From Candidatus Coprenecus stercoravium (lineage in GTDB: Bacteria; Bacteroidota; Bacteroidia; Bacteroidales; UBA932): 41,358 bases of DNA. Made by a program: the position numbers and the translations under genes. Shown here one piece after another: positions 1-7,043 of the stretch. Below the pieces are notes generated by a model. That model did not search any database and had not been told where the DNA came from. It saw only the letters and a list, made by a program, of their open reading frames with translations. The stretch lies in contig DXAW01000043.1 of the NCBI GenBank assembly GCA_019116865.1, forward strand, positions 1 through 41,358, written 5' to 3'. Position 1 is the stretch's first letter. Each line of letters starts with the position of its first letter.

Positions 1-660
1 TTCAACCGGAGAGACAAATAAGGGCGAGGCCTTCTCCCAACGTTCCTTTCCGAAGTAACAGAATCTTACCTCTTTTGTCTTTCCTCCTTCAAGCGAAACC
101 AGACCGTTTTTGCTCAACCAACGCAAAGAACGGTTGACGGTTGAATATGAAACTTGAAAGATTTTCATCAGAGCCTTTGCCCCGCACCCGTCGATGGAAG
201 CCACCTCCAGATGGTAAAGCAGCAGGCATTGTGCTATGGGAGGTATGACTCCCTTTATATCCGTCCCTTTGGTTCTTGCTTTTTTAAGGTCAATCAAAAG
301 CGATGGGATGAACATCTGCTTCCTCGGAATGATAAAATTCAATCTCTGCGCTGTCAATCTTCCTATATTGTAAGATGCTATGTTGTCTGCCACAAGTATA
401 ACCGGGCTTCCGCATCTGCTTTCTATCAGATTAAATGTCCGCTTCAACAAAGCCGGAGACATAGCATTTCCGTCATGAGTTAAGGCAAATATAACGGTAC
501 GATCGAATAATCCACCTTTGTAAAGTTTGAAATTCCGGGCTACAGCTATAGGCATCGTATCCGATAGCCGTTTCTCTAACGGGGAAAGAGAAACCTTTTC
601 ATTCAACACAGAGTAAATATAGGCTGCTGTCCCTTTTATAAATTCATCACTTTTGCACAT
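1..660 (-). CDS. Winged-helix regulator (MarR/AbiEi-like), partial, 3' end beyond window
   Basis: An open frame of 220 codons runs from ATG at 660 off the left edge without a stop, so it is missing from the ORF track. The translation begins MCKSDEFIKGTAAYIYSVLN, has a conserved-looking block NFIIPRKQMFIPSLLIDLKK in the middle, and near the visible end a helix-turn-helix-like stretch (FQVSYSTVNRSLRWLSKNGL) followed by a wing-like VSLEGGKTKEVRF. I recall this layout from a Bacteroidota family annotated as MarR-type or AbiEi-like antitoxin regulators; that is recollection, not a search. The start is supported by a promoter 23 bases upstream. An 18-base palindrome sits between the promoter boxes, which suggests autoregulation. 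If it is an antitoxin, a toxin gene (for example an AbiEii-type nucleotidyltransferase) would lie just left of this window. The coding call is firm and the family call moderate. Confidence 0.75.
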   Translation of the reverse strand, partial: MCKSDEFIKGTAAYIYSVLNEKVSLSPLEKRLSDTMPIAVARNFKLYKGGLFDRTVIFALTHDGNAMSPALLKRTFNLIESRCGSPVILVADNIASYNIGRLTAQRLNFIIPRKQMFIPSLLIDLKKARTKGTDIKGVIPPIAQCLLLYHLEVASIDGCGAKALMKIFQVSYSTVNRSLRWLSKNGLVSLEGGKTKEVRFCYFGKERWEKASPLFVSPVE

Positions 661-683
661 AATCTCAAAGTTTTGATTATATG

Positions 684-714
684 CAAAAATAATGATTGTA
701 TTTTGAAATACAAA
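684..714 (-). promoter_or_regulatory. Bacteroidota-type promoter of the winged-helix gene
   Basis: On the minus strand TTTG (711-714) is followed after exactly 19 bases by TATTTTTG (684-691). This matches the Bacteroidales primary-sigma consensus TTTG / TAnnTTTG. The ATG at 660 lies 23 bases beyond the -7 box. Confidence 0.7.
696..713. promoter_or_regulatory. Perfect palindromic operator candidate TTGTATTT-TG-AAATACAA
   Basis: An 8-bp inverted repeat with a 2-base centre lies wholly between the -33 and -7 boxes of the adjacent promoter. A dimeric winged-helix repressor bound here would block RNA polymerase, so the obvious candidate ligand is the protein encoded immediately downstream (inference). 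Confidence 0.6.
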
Positions 715-758
715 AGGATGAACACTTTTAGTGCTTTGATTTAACATCTGTTCTTACA

Positions 759-2291
759 TTAATTATCGGGAAAGCGGTACTGGGCGGCTTCCGAGATGTG
801 CTCCGGCCTGATATCCTCTGAGCCGGACATATCCGCTATGGTACGCGCCACTTTGAGTATCCGGACATATCCGCGAGCCGAAAGACGATAACTGTCCATC
901 AGTCTTTGCAACAGAGACGCCGTATCGGAAGACACCTTGCAGTAACGGTCGACATGCCGGGGAAGCATCTGGGCATTGGTCATAATACCGTCGCAGGCCA
1001 GCCTGCGCTTCTGGACCTCCCTGGCCGCCGCCACCCTCTCAGCCACAGCCGCACTGCTTTCTCCGCCCGGCGCAGTGGACATACTGTGACCGTCAACCGG
1101 CCGGACGTTGATATTCAGATCTATGCGGTCCATCAACGGACCTGACAGACGGGAACGGTAACGGTGAATCATTGACGGAGAACAAGTACACCGTCCGCTC
1201 TTATCCCCGGCATAGCCGCACGGACATGGATTCATGGACGCCACAAGCATGAACGATGCCGGGAAATCCACCTTGTACCTTGCCCTGGACACTGTAATAC
1301 TCCTTTCCTCCAGCGGCTGTCTCAGGACTTCCAGAGTCGCCGGAGAGAACTGCGCCACCTCATCAAGATACAGAACTCCGTTATGAGCCAGCGATATCTC
1401 TCCGGGCATGGCCTTGTTGCCTCCTCCCACAACAGCTACGGTACTGGCCGTATGATGCGGAGCTCTGAAAGGACGGCGCATCACCAGTCCGCTGCCGTCA
1501 TCCAGCATCCCGGCCACCGAATACACCATACTCGTCTCCAACGCCTCCTCCAGGCTCATAGGCGGCAGTATCGAAGCCACGCACTTGGACATCATACTTT
1601 TACCGGAACCAGGCGGGCCGAAAAGAAGCACATTATGCCCTCCGGAAGCCGCTATTTCCAGGCCACGCTTTGCAAAATGCTGCCCGGCCACCTCCGAAAA
1701 ATCGAAAGACGACTCAGCCTGCACCGGAAGATATTTACGTCTGCGAACTTCAAAGCGGCCAGCTTCTTCCTGTTCTCCGAGAACAACAGCCATTTCCTGC
1801 AAGTCTGACACCCCGTAGACCCTGATGTTCTCCGCCCACGAGGCCTCCGCAGCAGACTCCCTCGGAAGGACCACCGCCTCATAACCCATCGATGCGGCCT
1901 TCACCGCCACCGGAAGAGCTCCACGTACCTTCCTCATACTGCCGTCCAAGGCCAACTCTCCCATTATCAGAAACTTCTCCGGATCAGGAAAGAACATCTG
2001 TCCGGAAGCGGCAAGCATCGCCACAGCTATGGCCGCATCATAACCGGAGCCTTCCTTCTTGATATCTGCCGGAGCCATATTGACCACCGTCTTACGTCCC
2101 GGAATCGAGTAGCCGTTGCGCTGCATGGCCGTAGTGACCCGAAGCAAAGACTCCCGCACCGCATTGTCCGGCAGGCCGACCAGAAAAACACCCACTCCGG
2201 GACTGATGGATACTTCCACCGTCACCACTACCACGTCCAGTCCGACACACGTAGCACTGAACGTTCTGTACAAAGATCCGCTGTCACTCAT
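759..2291 (-). CDS. comM: ComM/YifB-family Mg-chelatase-like AAA+ ATPase
   Basis: The 510-residue protein is full length for the ComM (YifB) family. In ComM of transformable bacteria this hexameric helicase promotes branch migration during natural transformation; the role in Bacteroidota is untested. An N-terminal Lon-like/ChlI domain (residues about 1-170, including VNMAPADIKKEGSGYDAAIA) is followed by a Walker A motif GPPGSGKS (225-232), Walker B LYLDE (307-311) and the family cysteine cluster CPCGYAGDKSGRCTCSP (about 356-372). The C-terminal Mg_chelatase_C region ends in RGYVRILKVARTIADM. It is on the same strand as waaA upstream, 100 bases apart. A degenerate -7 box (TAATTTAG, minus strand of 2314-2321) lies 22 bases before the ATG, the spacing seen at other promoters here. 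No other competence gene is adjacent. Confidence 0.93.
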   Translation of the reverse strand: MSDSGSLYRTFSATCVGLDVVVVTVEVSISPGVGVFLVGLPDNAVRESLLRVTTAMQRNGYSIPGRKTVVNMAPADIKKEGSGYDAAIAVAMLAASGQMFFPDPEKFLIMGELALDGSMRKVRGALPVAVKAASMGYEAVVLPRESAAEASWAENIRVYGVSDLQEMAVVLGEQEEAGRFEVRRRKYLPVQAESSFDFSEVAGQHFAKRGLEIAASGGHNVLLFGPPGSGKSMMSKCVASILPPMSLEEALETSMVYSVAGMLDDGSGLVMRRPFRAPHHTASTVAVVGGGNKAMPGEISLAHNGVLYLDEVAQFSPATLEVLRQPLEERSITVSRARYKVDFPASFMLVASMNPCPCGYAGDKSGRCTCSPSMIHRYRSRLSGPLMDRIDLNINVRPVDGHSMSTAPGGESSAAVAERVAAAREVQKRRLACDGIMTNAQMLPRHVDRYCKVSSDTASLLQRLMDSYRLSARGYVRILKVARTIADMSGSEDIRPEHISEAAQYRFPDN

Positions 2292-2391
2292 ATCCTAACT
2301 TGCTTGTCAGAGGCTAAATTACCTCCTTTCCGACACTGCGGCAAGTCCGGACACCGATGTTTTTTACTGTTTTGGTAAAAGTAAAAAAAGA

Positions 2392-3660
2392 TTATCTGTT
2401 TTTAAAAATGCGCTCCATTATCATATCCGAAGCGCCGAGATGGCTTTCAATATAGTCCGTGCAGACTTTGGACGGAACGGACAGAGCATCAGGCACACCG
2501 GTCCATTTCTCCAATATAGGATGAAGCTGTCCGGATGAAGTCACGCTGAAAGCTCCTCCCAAAGCCACGAGATCCCTGGCCTCCTGAAACTTGGAATAAT
2601 GAGGCCCGAACACTACAGGGCATCCGTATGTGGCCGCCTCCAGGATATTGTGTATGCCGCTGGGATTGAAACCACCTCCTATATATGCGAATGAACCGTA
2701 TTTGTATATTTTGGACAATATCCCCACGCAGTCAATCACCAGGATATCCGCTTCCTGAACTTTCCGTCTGTACTCCTCCACATCCTTGCCCTCGCACTCT
2801 GAATACAACACCACCGAATACTCCGAGAACCTGCGCTGAATGTCACTTATGCGCTGAGGCCCCACTTCATGCGGAACCAGAACCAGACGATTATCAGACA
2901 GGCCTTTCAATGCGCCGCAGATTACAGCCTCATCTCCGTCCCACGTACTTCCGGCCACCCATGTCATCCTGTCTCCAGCAAATGTCTCCACCACCTCATT
3001 ACGGACGTTATTAGTATCGCATATCTCCTTCACTCTGTCAAAGCGGGTGTCCCCGGCTATGACCACATTGTCTATGCCTAGCCCGGCAAGCAGCCTGCTG
3101 GATTCCTCATTCTGCACAAACAGAAGATTGTAGCACCTCAGAGCCTCACGCATAAACGCTCCGTACCACTTGAAGAATATCTGATCGGGACGGAAAATAG
3201 CGGAAATAATATATGTGGGCACCCCGCTCTTCCTCAGAGATATGAGGTAATTGTACCAGAATTCATATTTTACGAAAACGGCTACGGACGGACGCACTAT
3301 ATCCAGGAACCTCCGCACATTGCGTCTGGTGTCCATCGGAAGATATGCCACGGCATCAGCCACATCGTAGTTTTTCCTGAGCTCGTATCCTGACGGAGAG
3401 AAGAATGTCAGGAAAATAAAGGTCTGCGGATAATCCCTTCTGAGCTTTTCAATGACCGGACGGGCCTGCTCGAACTCACCCACAGACGAGCAGTGAAACC
3501 ACGCCGTATTCCTATCTCCACGGTCTTTCAGCTTCTCTTCCAGAGATTTCACAAGGCCTTTCCTGCCCGATATAAAAAGAGCGGCCTTTCTGTTGAAAAG
3601 AGCCGCCACTGATGCGGCAAGATAGTACAAATATATGCCTGTATTATATAATGGTCTCAC
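2392..3660 (-). CDS. waaA: 3-deoxy-D-manno-octulosonic acid (Kdo) transferase
   Basis: This enzyme transfers Kdo from CMP-Kdo to the lipid A precursor at the inner membrane. It is a GT30-family GT-B protein of about 420 residues. An N-terminal membrane anchor (GIYLYYLAASVAALF) is followed by the family motif WFHCSSVGEFEQARPVI, containing the glutamate regarded as catalytic, then FVKYEFWYNYL, and in the C-terminal half GGGFNPSGIHNILEAATYGCPVVFGPHY. The ORF track starts at a TTG at 3693, but that codon lies upstream of the transcription start predicted from a TACATTTG box (3679-3686). GTG at 3660 gives the expected N-terminus (RPLYNTGIYLYY), so I place the start there. It is divergent from mlaE. 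Confidence 0.93.
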   Translation of the reverse strand: MRPLYNTGIYLYYLAASVAALFNRKAALFISGRKGLVKSLEEKLKDRGDRNTAWFHCSSVGEFEQARPVIEKLRRDYPQTFIFLTFFSPSGYELRKNYDVADAVAYLPMDTRRNVRRFLDIVRPSVAVFVKYEFWYNYLISLRKSGVPTYIISAIFRPDQIFFKWYGAFMREALRCYNLLFVQNEESSRLLAGLGIDNVVIAGDTRFDRVKEICDTNNVRNEVVETFAGDRMTWVAGSTWDGDEAVICGALKGLSDNRLVLVPHEVGPQRISDIQRRFSEYSVVLYSECEGKDVEEYRRKVQEADILVIDCVGILSKIYKYGSFAYIGGGFNPSGIHNILEAATYGCPVVFGPHYSKFQEARDLVALGGAFSVTSSGQLHPILEKWTGVPDALSVPSKVCTDYIESHLGASDMIMERIFKNR

Positions 3661-3678
3661 AAATCTCAATTTTGGGCG

Positions 3679-3686
3679 CAAATGTA
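3679..3686 (-). promoter_or_regulatory. -7 box TACATTTG for waaA
   Basis: TACATTTG on the minus strand matches TAnnTTTG and lies 18 bases before the GTG chosen for waaA. No TTTG is present at 19-base spacing upstream, so only the -7 half is supported. Confidence 0.45.
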
Positions 3687-3707
3687 TAAACAAAAACCGA
3701 AATTTCG

Positions 3708-3715
3708 TACCTTTG
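3708..3715 (+). promoter_or_regulatory. -7 box TACCTTTG for mlaE
   Basis: TACCTTTG on the plus strand matches TAnnTTTG and lies 13 bases before the mlaE ATG, in the gap shared with divergent waaA. No exact -33 TTTG at 19-base spacing is visible. Confidence 0.45.
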
Positions 3716-3728
3716 AGGCCACTTATCT

Positions 3729-4472
3729 ATGATTAGGGGATTTTTATACGAAACCGGGCAGTATTTCCTGTTTCTGAGGAGAGTTTTCACCAAGCCCGAG
3801 AGATGGAGATTGTCGGTGAAGCAGTTCTTCATAGAGGCTGACAAGCTGGTAATCAACTCCATTCCGCTGATTGCGCTCATATCGGTATTTATCGGAGCAG
3901 TACTGGTGATTCAGACCGCCAACAATATGACCTCCCCCTTCCTGCCCAAAATGTACATCGGCTATATGGCCAGGGAATCACTTGTCCTGGAATTCTGCTC
4001 CACTATGGTGTGCCTGATTCTTGCCGGCAAGATAGGCTCCAACATCTCTTCCGAGACAGGCACCATGAGAATCACAGAGCAGATAGACGCCATGGAGATG
4101 ATGGGCATCAACTCCGCCAACTTCCTGGTTCTTCCTAAAATCCTGTCCACTACGATACTCAATCCTCTGCTGACCATGATGAGCGTCATAATGGGACTTC
4201 TGGGAGGATATCTGATAGTGGACCTCACGGGCATGATAAAGACAGCCGACTACATCACCGGAATAAAGTTCGCTTTCAACGGATACTACATAACCTACAG
4301 TCTGGTCAAGACAGCTGTTTTCAGCTTTATAATCAGCTCCATCTCTTCATACTACGGTTACTACGCCAAGGGCGGTTCCCTCGGAGTGGGCAAGTCATCC
4401 ACCAAGGCCATCGTAGTCGCCAGCGCCCTTATATTGATTTCCAATCTTGTGCTTACAAGGATAATGCTATGA
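3729..4472 (+). CDS. mlaE: MlaE-family ABC transporter permease (phospholipid/lipid transport)
   Basis: This is the inner-membrane permease of an MCE-type lipid transporter that moves phospholipids between the inner and outer membranes. The 247 residues are typical of MlaE/YrbE. The sequence shows an N-terminal interfacial helix, about five hydrophobic segments and the family core KIGSNISSETGTMRITEQID (about residues 100-119) followed by AMEMMGINSANFLVLPK, the part that contacts the ATPase. Its stop overlaps the mlaF start in ATGA, so the two are translationally coupled. The substrate-binding MCE protein MlaD, often the next gene in Bacteroidota, is not found here. Confidence 0.93.
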   Translation: MIRGFLYETGQYFLFLRRVFTKPERWRLSVKQFFIEADKLVINSIPLIALISVFIGAVLVIQTANNMTSPFLPKMYIGYMARESLVLEFCSTMVCLILAGKIGSNISSETGTMRITEQIDAMEMMGINSANFLVLPKILSTTILNPLLTMMSVIMGLLGGYLIVDLTGMIKTADYITGIKFAFNGYYITYSLVKTAVFSFIISSISSYYGYYAKGGSLGVGKSSTKAIVVASALILISNLVLTRIML

Positions 4473-5245
4473 TCACTGTCAACCATCTGACTAAATATTT
4501 TGACGGGAAGCCGGCCATAAGTGACATCTCCGTCCAGTACAAGCCCGGTGAATGTTCCCTGGTCATAGGTGCCAGCGGCTCCGGAAAGACCGTCCTGCTC
4601 AAATCAGTAGTAGGACTTCTGGAGCCTGACGAGGGAGAGGTGCTTTTCGACGGAACAGTTTTCAACAAGCTCCCCTTCAAAGAAAAGAAAGTGATGCGCA
4701 GCAAGATAGGTATGCTTTTCCAGGGCAGTGCGCTGTTCGATTTCGCCACGGCGCTTGAGAACGTAATGTTCCCTCTCAATTTCTTCTCGGAGATGAGCCG
4801 CAGCGAGAAACTGGACAGGGCCAATTTCTGCCTCAGAAGAGTGGGTCTGGAAAACGTGGAAAGGAAATATCCGTCAGAGCTGTCAGGCGGTATGCAGAAA
4901 AGAGTGGGCATTGCAAGGGCCATAGTCCTCAATCCCCGGTATCTGTTCTGCGACGAGCCCAACTCGGGCCTCGATCCGCAGACTTCGGTAATGATAGACA
5001 GGCTTATACAGGAAATCACACAGGAATACGGCATCACCACAGTCATAAACACCCACGACATGAATTCTGTCATGGAAATCGGGGACAATGTGGCATTTAT
5101 CTACAACGGCAGGAAATTGTGGGAAGGTTCGGGAAGCGACATCATGCTGTCGGACTGCAAGGAACTTGAGGACTTCATCTTCGCCTCACGTATGGCAAAG
5201 GAGCTCAAGCTCAGATATGGAAACGGAAGCCAAGTTCGAGGTTGA
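4469..5245 (+). CDS. mlaF: MlaF-family ABC transporter ATP-binding protein
   Basis: This is the ATPase subunit partnering the MlaE-like permease. Walker A is GASGSGKT (34-41), the Q-loop is in MLFQGSALFD, the signature is LSGGMQ (138-143), Walker B is YLFCDEP (159-164 region) and the H-loop is NTHD. The phrase CDEPNSGLDPQ and the GSALFD segment are characteristic of MlaF-type ATPases. The 258 residues are normal length. The last 35 bases overlap the 3' end of the opposite-strand beta-barrel gene (5211-6392), so the C-terminal tail of about eleven residues is encoded antisense to the barrel's terminal strand. No MCE gene follows. Confidence 0.93.
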   Translation: MITVNHLTKYFDGKPAISDISVQYKPGECSLVIGASGSGKTVLLKSVVGLLEPDEGEVLFDGTVFNKLPFKEKKVMRSKIGMLFQGSALFDFATALENVMFPLNFFSEMSRSEKLDRANFCLRRVGLENVERKYPSELSGGMQKRVGIARAIVLNPRYLFCDEPNSGLDPQTSVMIDRLIQEITQEYGITTVINTHDMNSVMEIGDNVAFIYNGRKLWEGSGSDIMLSDCKELEDFIFASRMAKELKLRYGNGSQVRG

Positions 5246-6392
5246 ACTGGAAAGGCTGCTCTGTACGTACCGAGTAAGGCTGGCCGCAGTCAAAGAAATA
5301 AGTGAGTCTCGGGTCCACGTATATTCCAAGAAAGTCCAGGAAACGGTACTCCAGTCCGAGTCCCACGTTGGCCGACCACTGCACTCCATCGGTATCCATG
5401 TCCTTACGATACACGGTACCGTATAAGTCCGTAATCTCATATGAGGCCTTCACAGCCTTTTCCATCGTTCCTCCCACACTGGCATAGAATGACAGTTTCT
5501 TTCCGGACAATATATTGACGTAGAAATTCAAAGGCACACCTATATAATGTATGGACTGATCGACCTTGCCCTGATATCTGTAACTTGAGCCTACAGTATT
5601 TATAAGCGCCTCGTAATCACTTATAAGGAACGTATAATTGACTCCCAGTCCCACTCCGAGTCTGTCATTAAGGAACGAATATTTCAATTCAAGCCCGGCG
5701 GAGACAGGGAAACGATGATGTATTCCGTAAATGGGCACTATTTCAGAATACTGAGCGGCACTGCCGGTGCCCCATGTATAACTGGGCTGCGAGAAATCCA
5801 CATTGCCGGAAGCGTTGGTGGGGGAAAGATCTCCGCTTGCCGCTATCGACAAAGAGGGACGCCTGCGGCCTGACTTAGACACTTCCTCCCCTTGATGCAT
5901 CGCTATATAGTCATTCTGAACCGTTTCATCATAGATAGAGGGAAGCGGGGAATTGTTCTCCAAAGGAGTCTCTTCAGTCTCAGACAGTCCGGAGACGTCA
6001 GGCACACTGGACGGACGGACCTTGACTGACGGGACATCGCCGGATGTCAGAGGAACGGCACAGGCCGTCACATTACGGACAGACCTCAATCCCGGCATCT
6101 GAGGCACCGACCGATGCACAGGAACTTCTGTACTGATTGCCGCTGACGGTGCCGGAGCTTCCGCAAGGACATCCACGGACAGTTCCCGGGGTGTCTGATG
6201 CAGCAGCGCCGCAACAGACAAAACCGCCGCCACAACCGCAGCCGCCGACCAATAAGCCAGTCTACGGCGCCATACTGCTTTCATATTACGGTCAAGACCG
6301 GCCTCCACCCTATCCCACAACTCCATATCAGGAGCCTCCGAATAGGAGTCCGCCAGTTCCTTAACTTTCTTATCAAACAATTCTTCGTTCAT
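5211..6392 (-). CDS. Membrane-anchored protein with C-terminal outer-membrane beta-barrel; putative anti-sigma partner
   Basis: The start chosen is ATG at 6392, overlapping the sigma-factor stop in TGATG; the longer ORF starting at 6431 would run 39 bases into the sigma gene. The 393-residue product has an acidic N-terminal cytoplasmic stretch (MNEELFDKKVKELADSYSEAP), a basic RRRLAY before one transmembrane helix (YWSAAAVVAAVLSVAALL), then a low-complexity Pro/Ser-rich linker. The last 200 residues or so alternate polar and aromatic residues like a porin barrel (VGLGVNYTFL, YVDPRLTYFFD) and end FNLELGFRFHI. The position directly after an ECF sigma gene and the N-terminal layout suggest an anti-sigma function, but no zinc-type anti-sigma motif is seen. 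An inner-membrane helix and a barrel in one chain is odd. The last 35 bases overlap mlaF in antisense. Confidence 0.85.
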   Translation of the reverse strand: MNEELFDKKVKELADSYSEAPDMELWDRVEAGLDRNMKAVWRRRLAYWSAAAVVAAVLSVAALLHQTPRELSVDVLAEAPAPSAAISTEVPVHRSVPQMPGLRSVRNVTACAVPLTSGDVPSVKVRPSSVPDVSGLSETEETPLENNSPLPSIYDETVQNDYIAMHQGEEVSKSGRRRPSLSIAASGDLSPTNASGNVDFSQPSYTWGTGSAAQYSEIVPIYGIHHRFPVSAGLELKYSFLNDRLGVGLGVNYTFLISDYEALINTVGSSYRYQGKVDQSIHYIGVPLNFYVNILSGKKLSFYASVGGTMEKAVKASYEITDLYGTVYRKDMDTDGVQWSANVGLGLEYRFLDFLGIYVDPRLTYFFDCGQPYSVRTEQPFQFNLELGFRFHI

Positions 6393-6952
6393 CACCTGTT
6401 CCTCTTTTCCAGCAGTCTTTCCTGCAGCCATGTCCTCGCCCTGCTGAGCTGGGATCTCGACGTTCCCTCGGAAATACCCAGAGCCTGAGCTATCTCCTGA
6501 TGGGAATATCCTTCTATCACACTCATATTGAACACCACCCTGAATCCGTCCGGCATTGCCGATATCAGCTTCATAATATCCTTCCCGCTTACTCCGGAAA
6601 GGACGTCATCCACATCCGGCACTCTTGCGGCCGCCGCACCATCCACATCGGCGGCATCTCTCAGAATATCCGCCTTACGCAGTTTCATCAGCGCAGTATT
6701 GACAAAGATACGGCGCATCCAGCCTTCGAGAGAACCCGCTGAGTTGAATGTGCCTATCTTGGTGAAAACAGTCACAAATCCCTCCTGAAGCAGGTCCTTG
6801 GCGTCATCCCTGTCCCTGGCATACCTCAAGCAAACAGAAAACATACGGGAAGAATACTTCTCGTACAAAGCTCTCTGAGCCCTTCTATCCTGTTTTAGGC
6901 AGCCCTGAAGCAGTATTTCATCACTTACCGGACTGATTACGCCTGATGACAT
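6392..6952 (-). CDS. ECF-type RNA polymerase sigma factor
   Basis: This alternative sigma factor directs RNA polymerase to a regulon not visible here. Region 2 shows YARDRDDAKDLLQEGFVTVF and region 4 shows VIEGYSHQEIAQALGISEGT followed by SRSQLSRAR, the classic ECF helix-turn-helix. Two in-frame ATGs exist; the upstream one (6997) lies before the predicted transcription start given by TATTTTTG (6974-6981), so MSSGVIS at 6952 is preferred (186 residues). The gene ends in TGATG, which starts the membrane/barrel protein, so the two are coupled, the usual layout for a sigma factor and its regulator. The start codon cluster is divergent from the TPR gene. Confidence 0.92.
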   Translation of the reverse strand: MSSGVISPVSDEILLQGCLKQDRRAQRALYEKYSSRMFSVCLRYARDRDDAKDLLQEGFVTVFTKIGTFNSAGSLEGWMRRIFVNTALMKLRKADILRDAADVDGAAAARVPDVDDVLSGVSGKDIMKLISAMPDGFRVVFNMSVIEGYSHQEIAQALGISEGTSRSQLSRARTWLQERLLEKRNR

Positions 6953-6973
6953 TCTTTGTCTTTTTAGTAGATG

Positions 6974-6981
6974 CAAAAATA
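6974..6981 (-). promoter_or_regulatory. -7 box TATTTTTG upstream of the ECF sigma gene
   Basis: TATTTTTGCAT on the minus strand, 21 bases before the preferred ATG, is nearly identical to the box in front of the first gene of the window. No TTTG occurs at 19-base spacing, so a different -33 element or activator is possible. Confidence 0.45.
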
Positions 6982-7014
6982 ATTCAATTTGCTGCATCTT
7001 CGGCTTGAATATTG

Positions 7015-7022
7015 TATATTTG
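7015..7022 (+). promoter_or_regulatory. -7 box TATATTTG upstream of the TPR gene
   Basis: TATATTTG matches TAnnTTTG and ends 21 bases before the ATG at 7044. A TTTG at 6988-6991 gives a 23-base spacer, longer than the 19 seen at the best promoters. Confidence 0.45.
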
Positions 7023-7043
7023 CTTTCATATTTCCACCTTTTT

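Noticed and set aside
154-483. 109-residue plus-strand ORF
   Set aside because: It lies antisense to the 220-codon minus-strand frame, which has the promoter and the helix-turn-helix-like region.
2321-2330. Perfect Shine-Dalgarno-like GAAAGGAGGT on the minus strand upstream of comM
   Set aside because: It lies about 30 bases before the comM ATG with no start codon at useful distance, and may be upstream of the transcript start.
2360-2388. Hairpin TTTTTTACT/AGTAAAAAA between waaA and comM as a terminator
   Set aside because: On the minus strand the U-run is in the 5' arm and the 3' side is A-rich, so it is not an intrinsic terminator for waaA.
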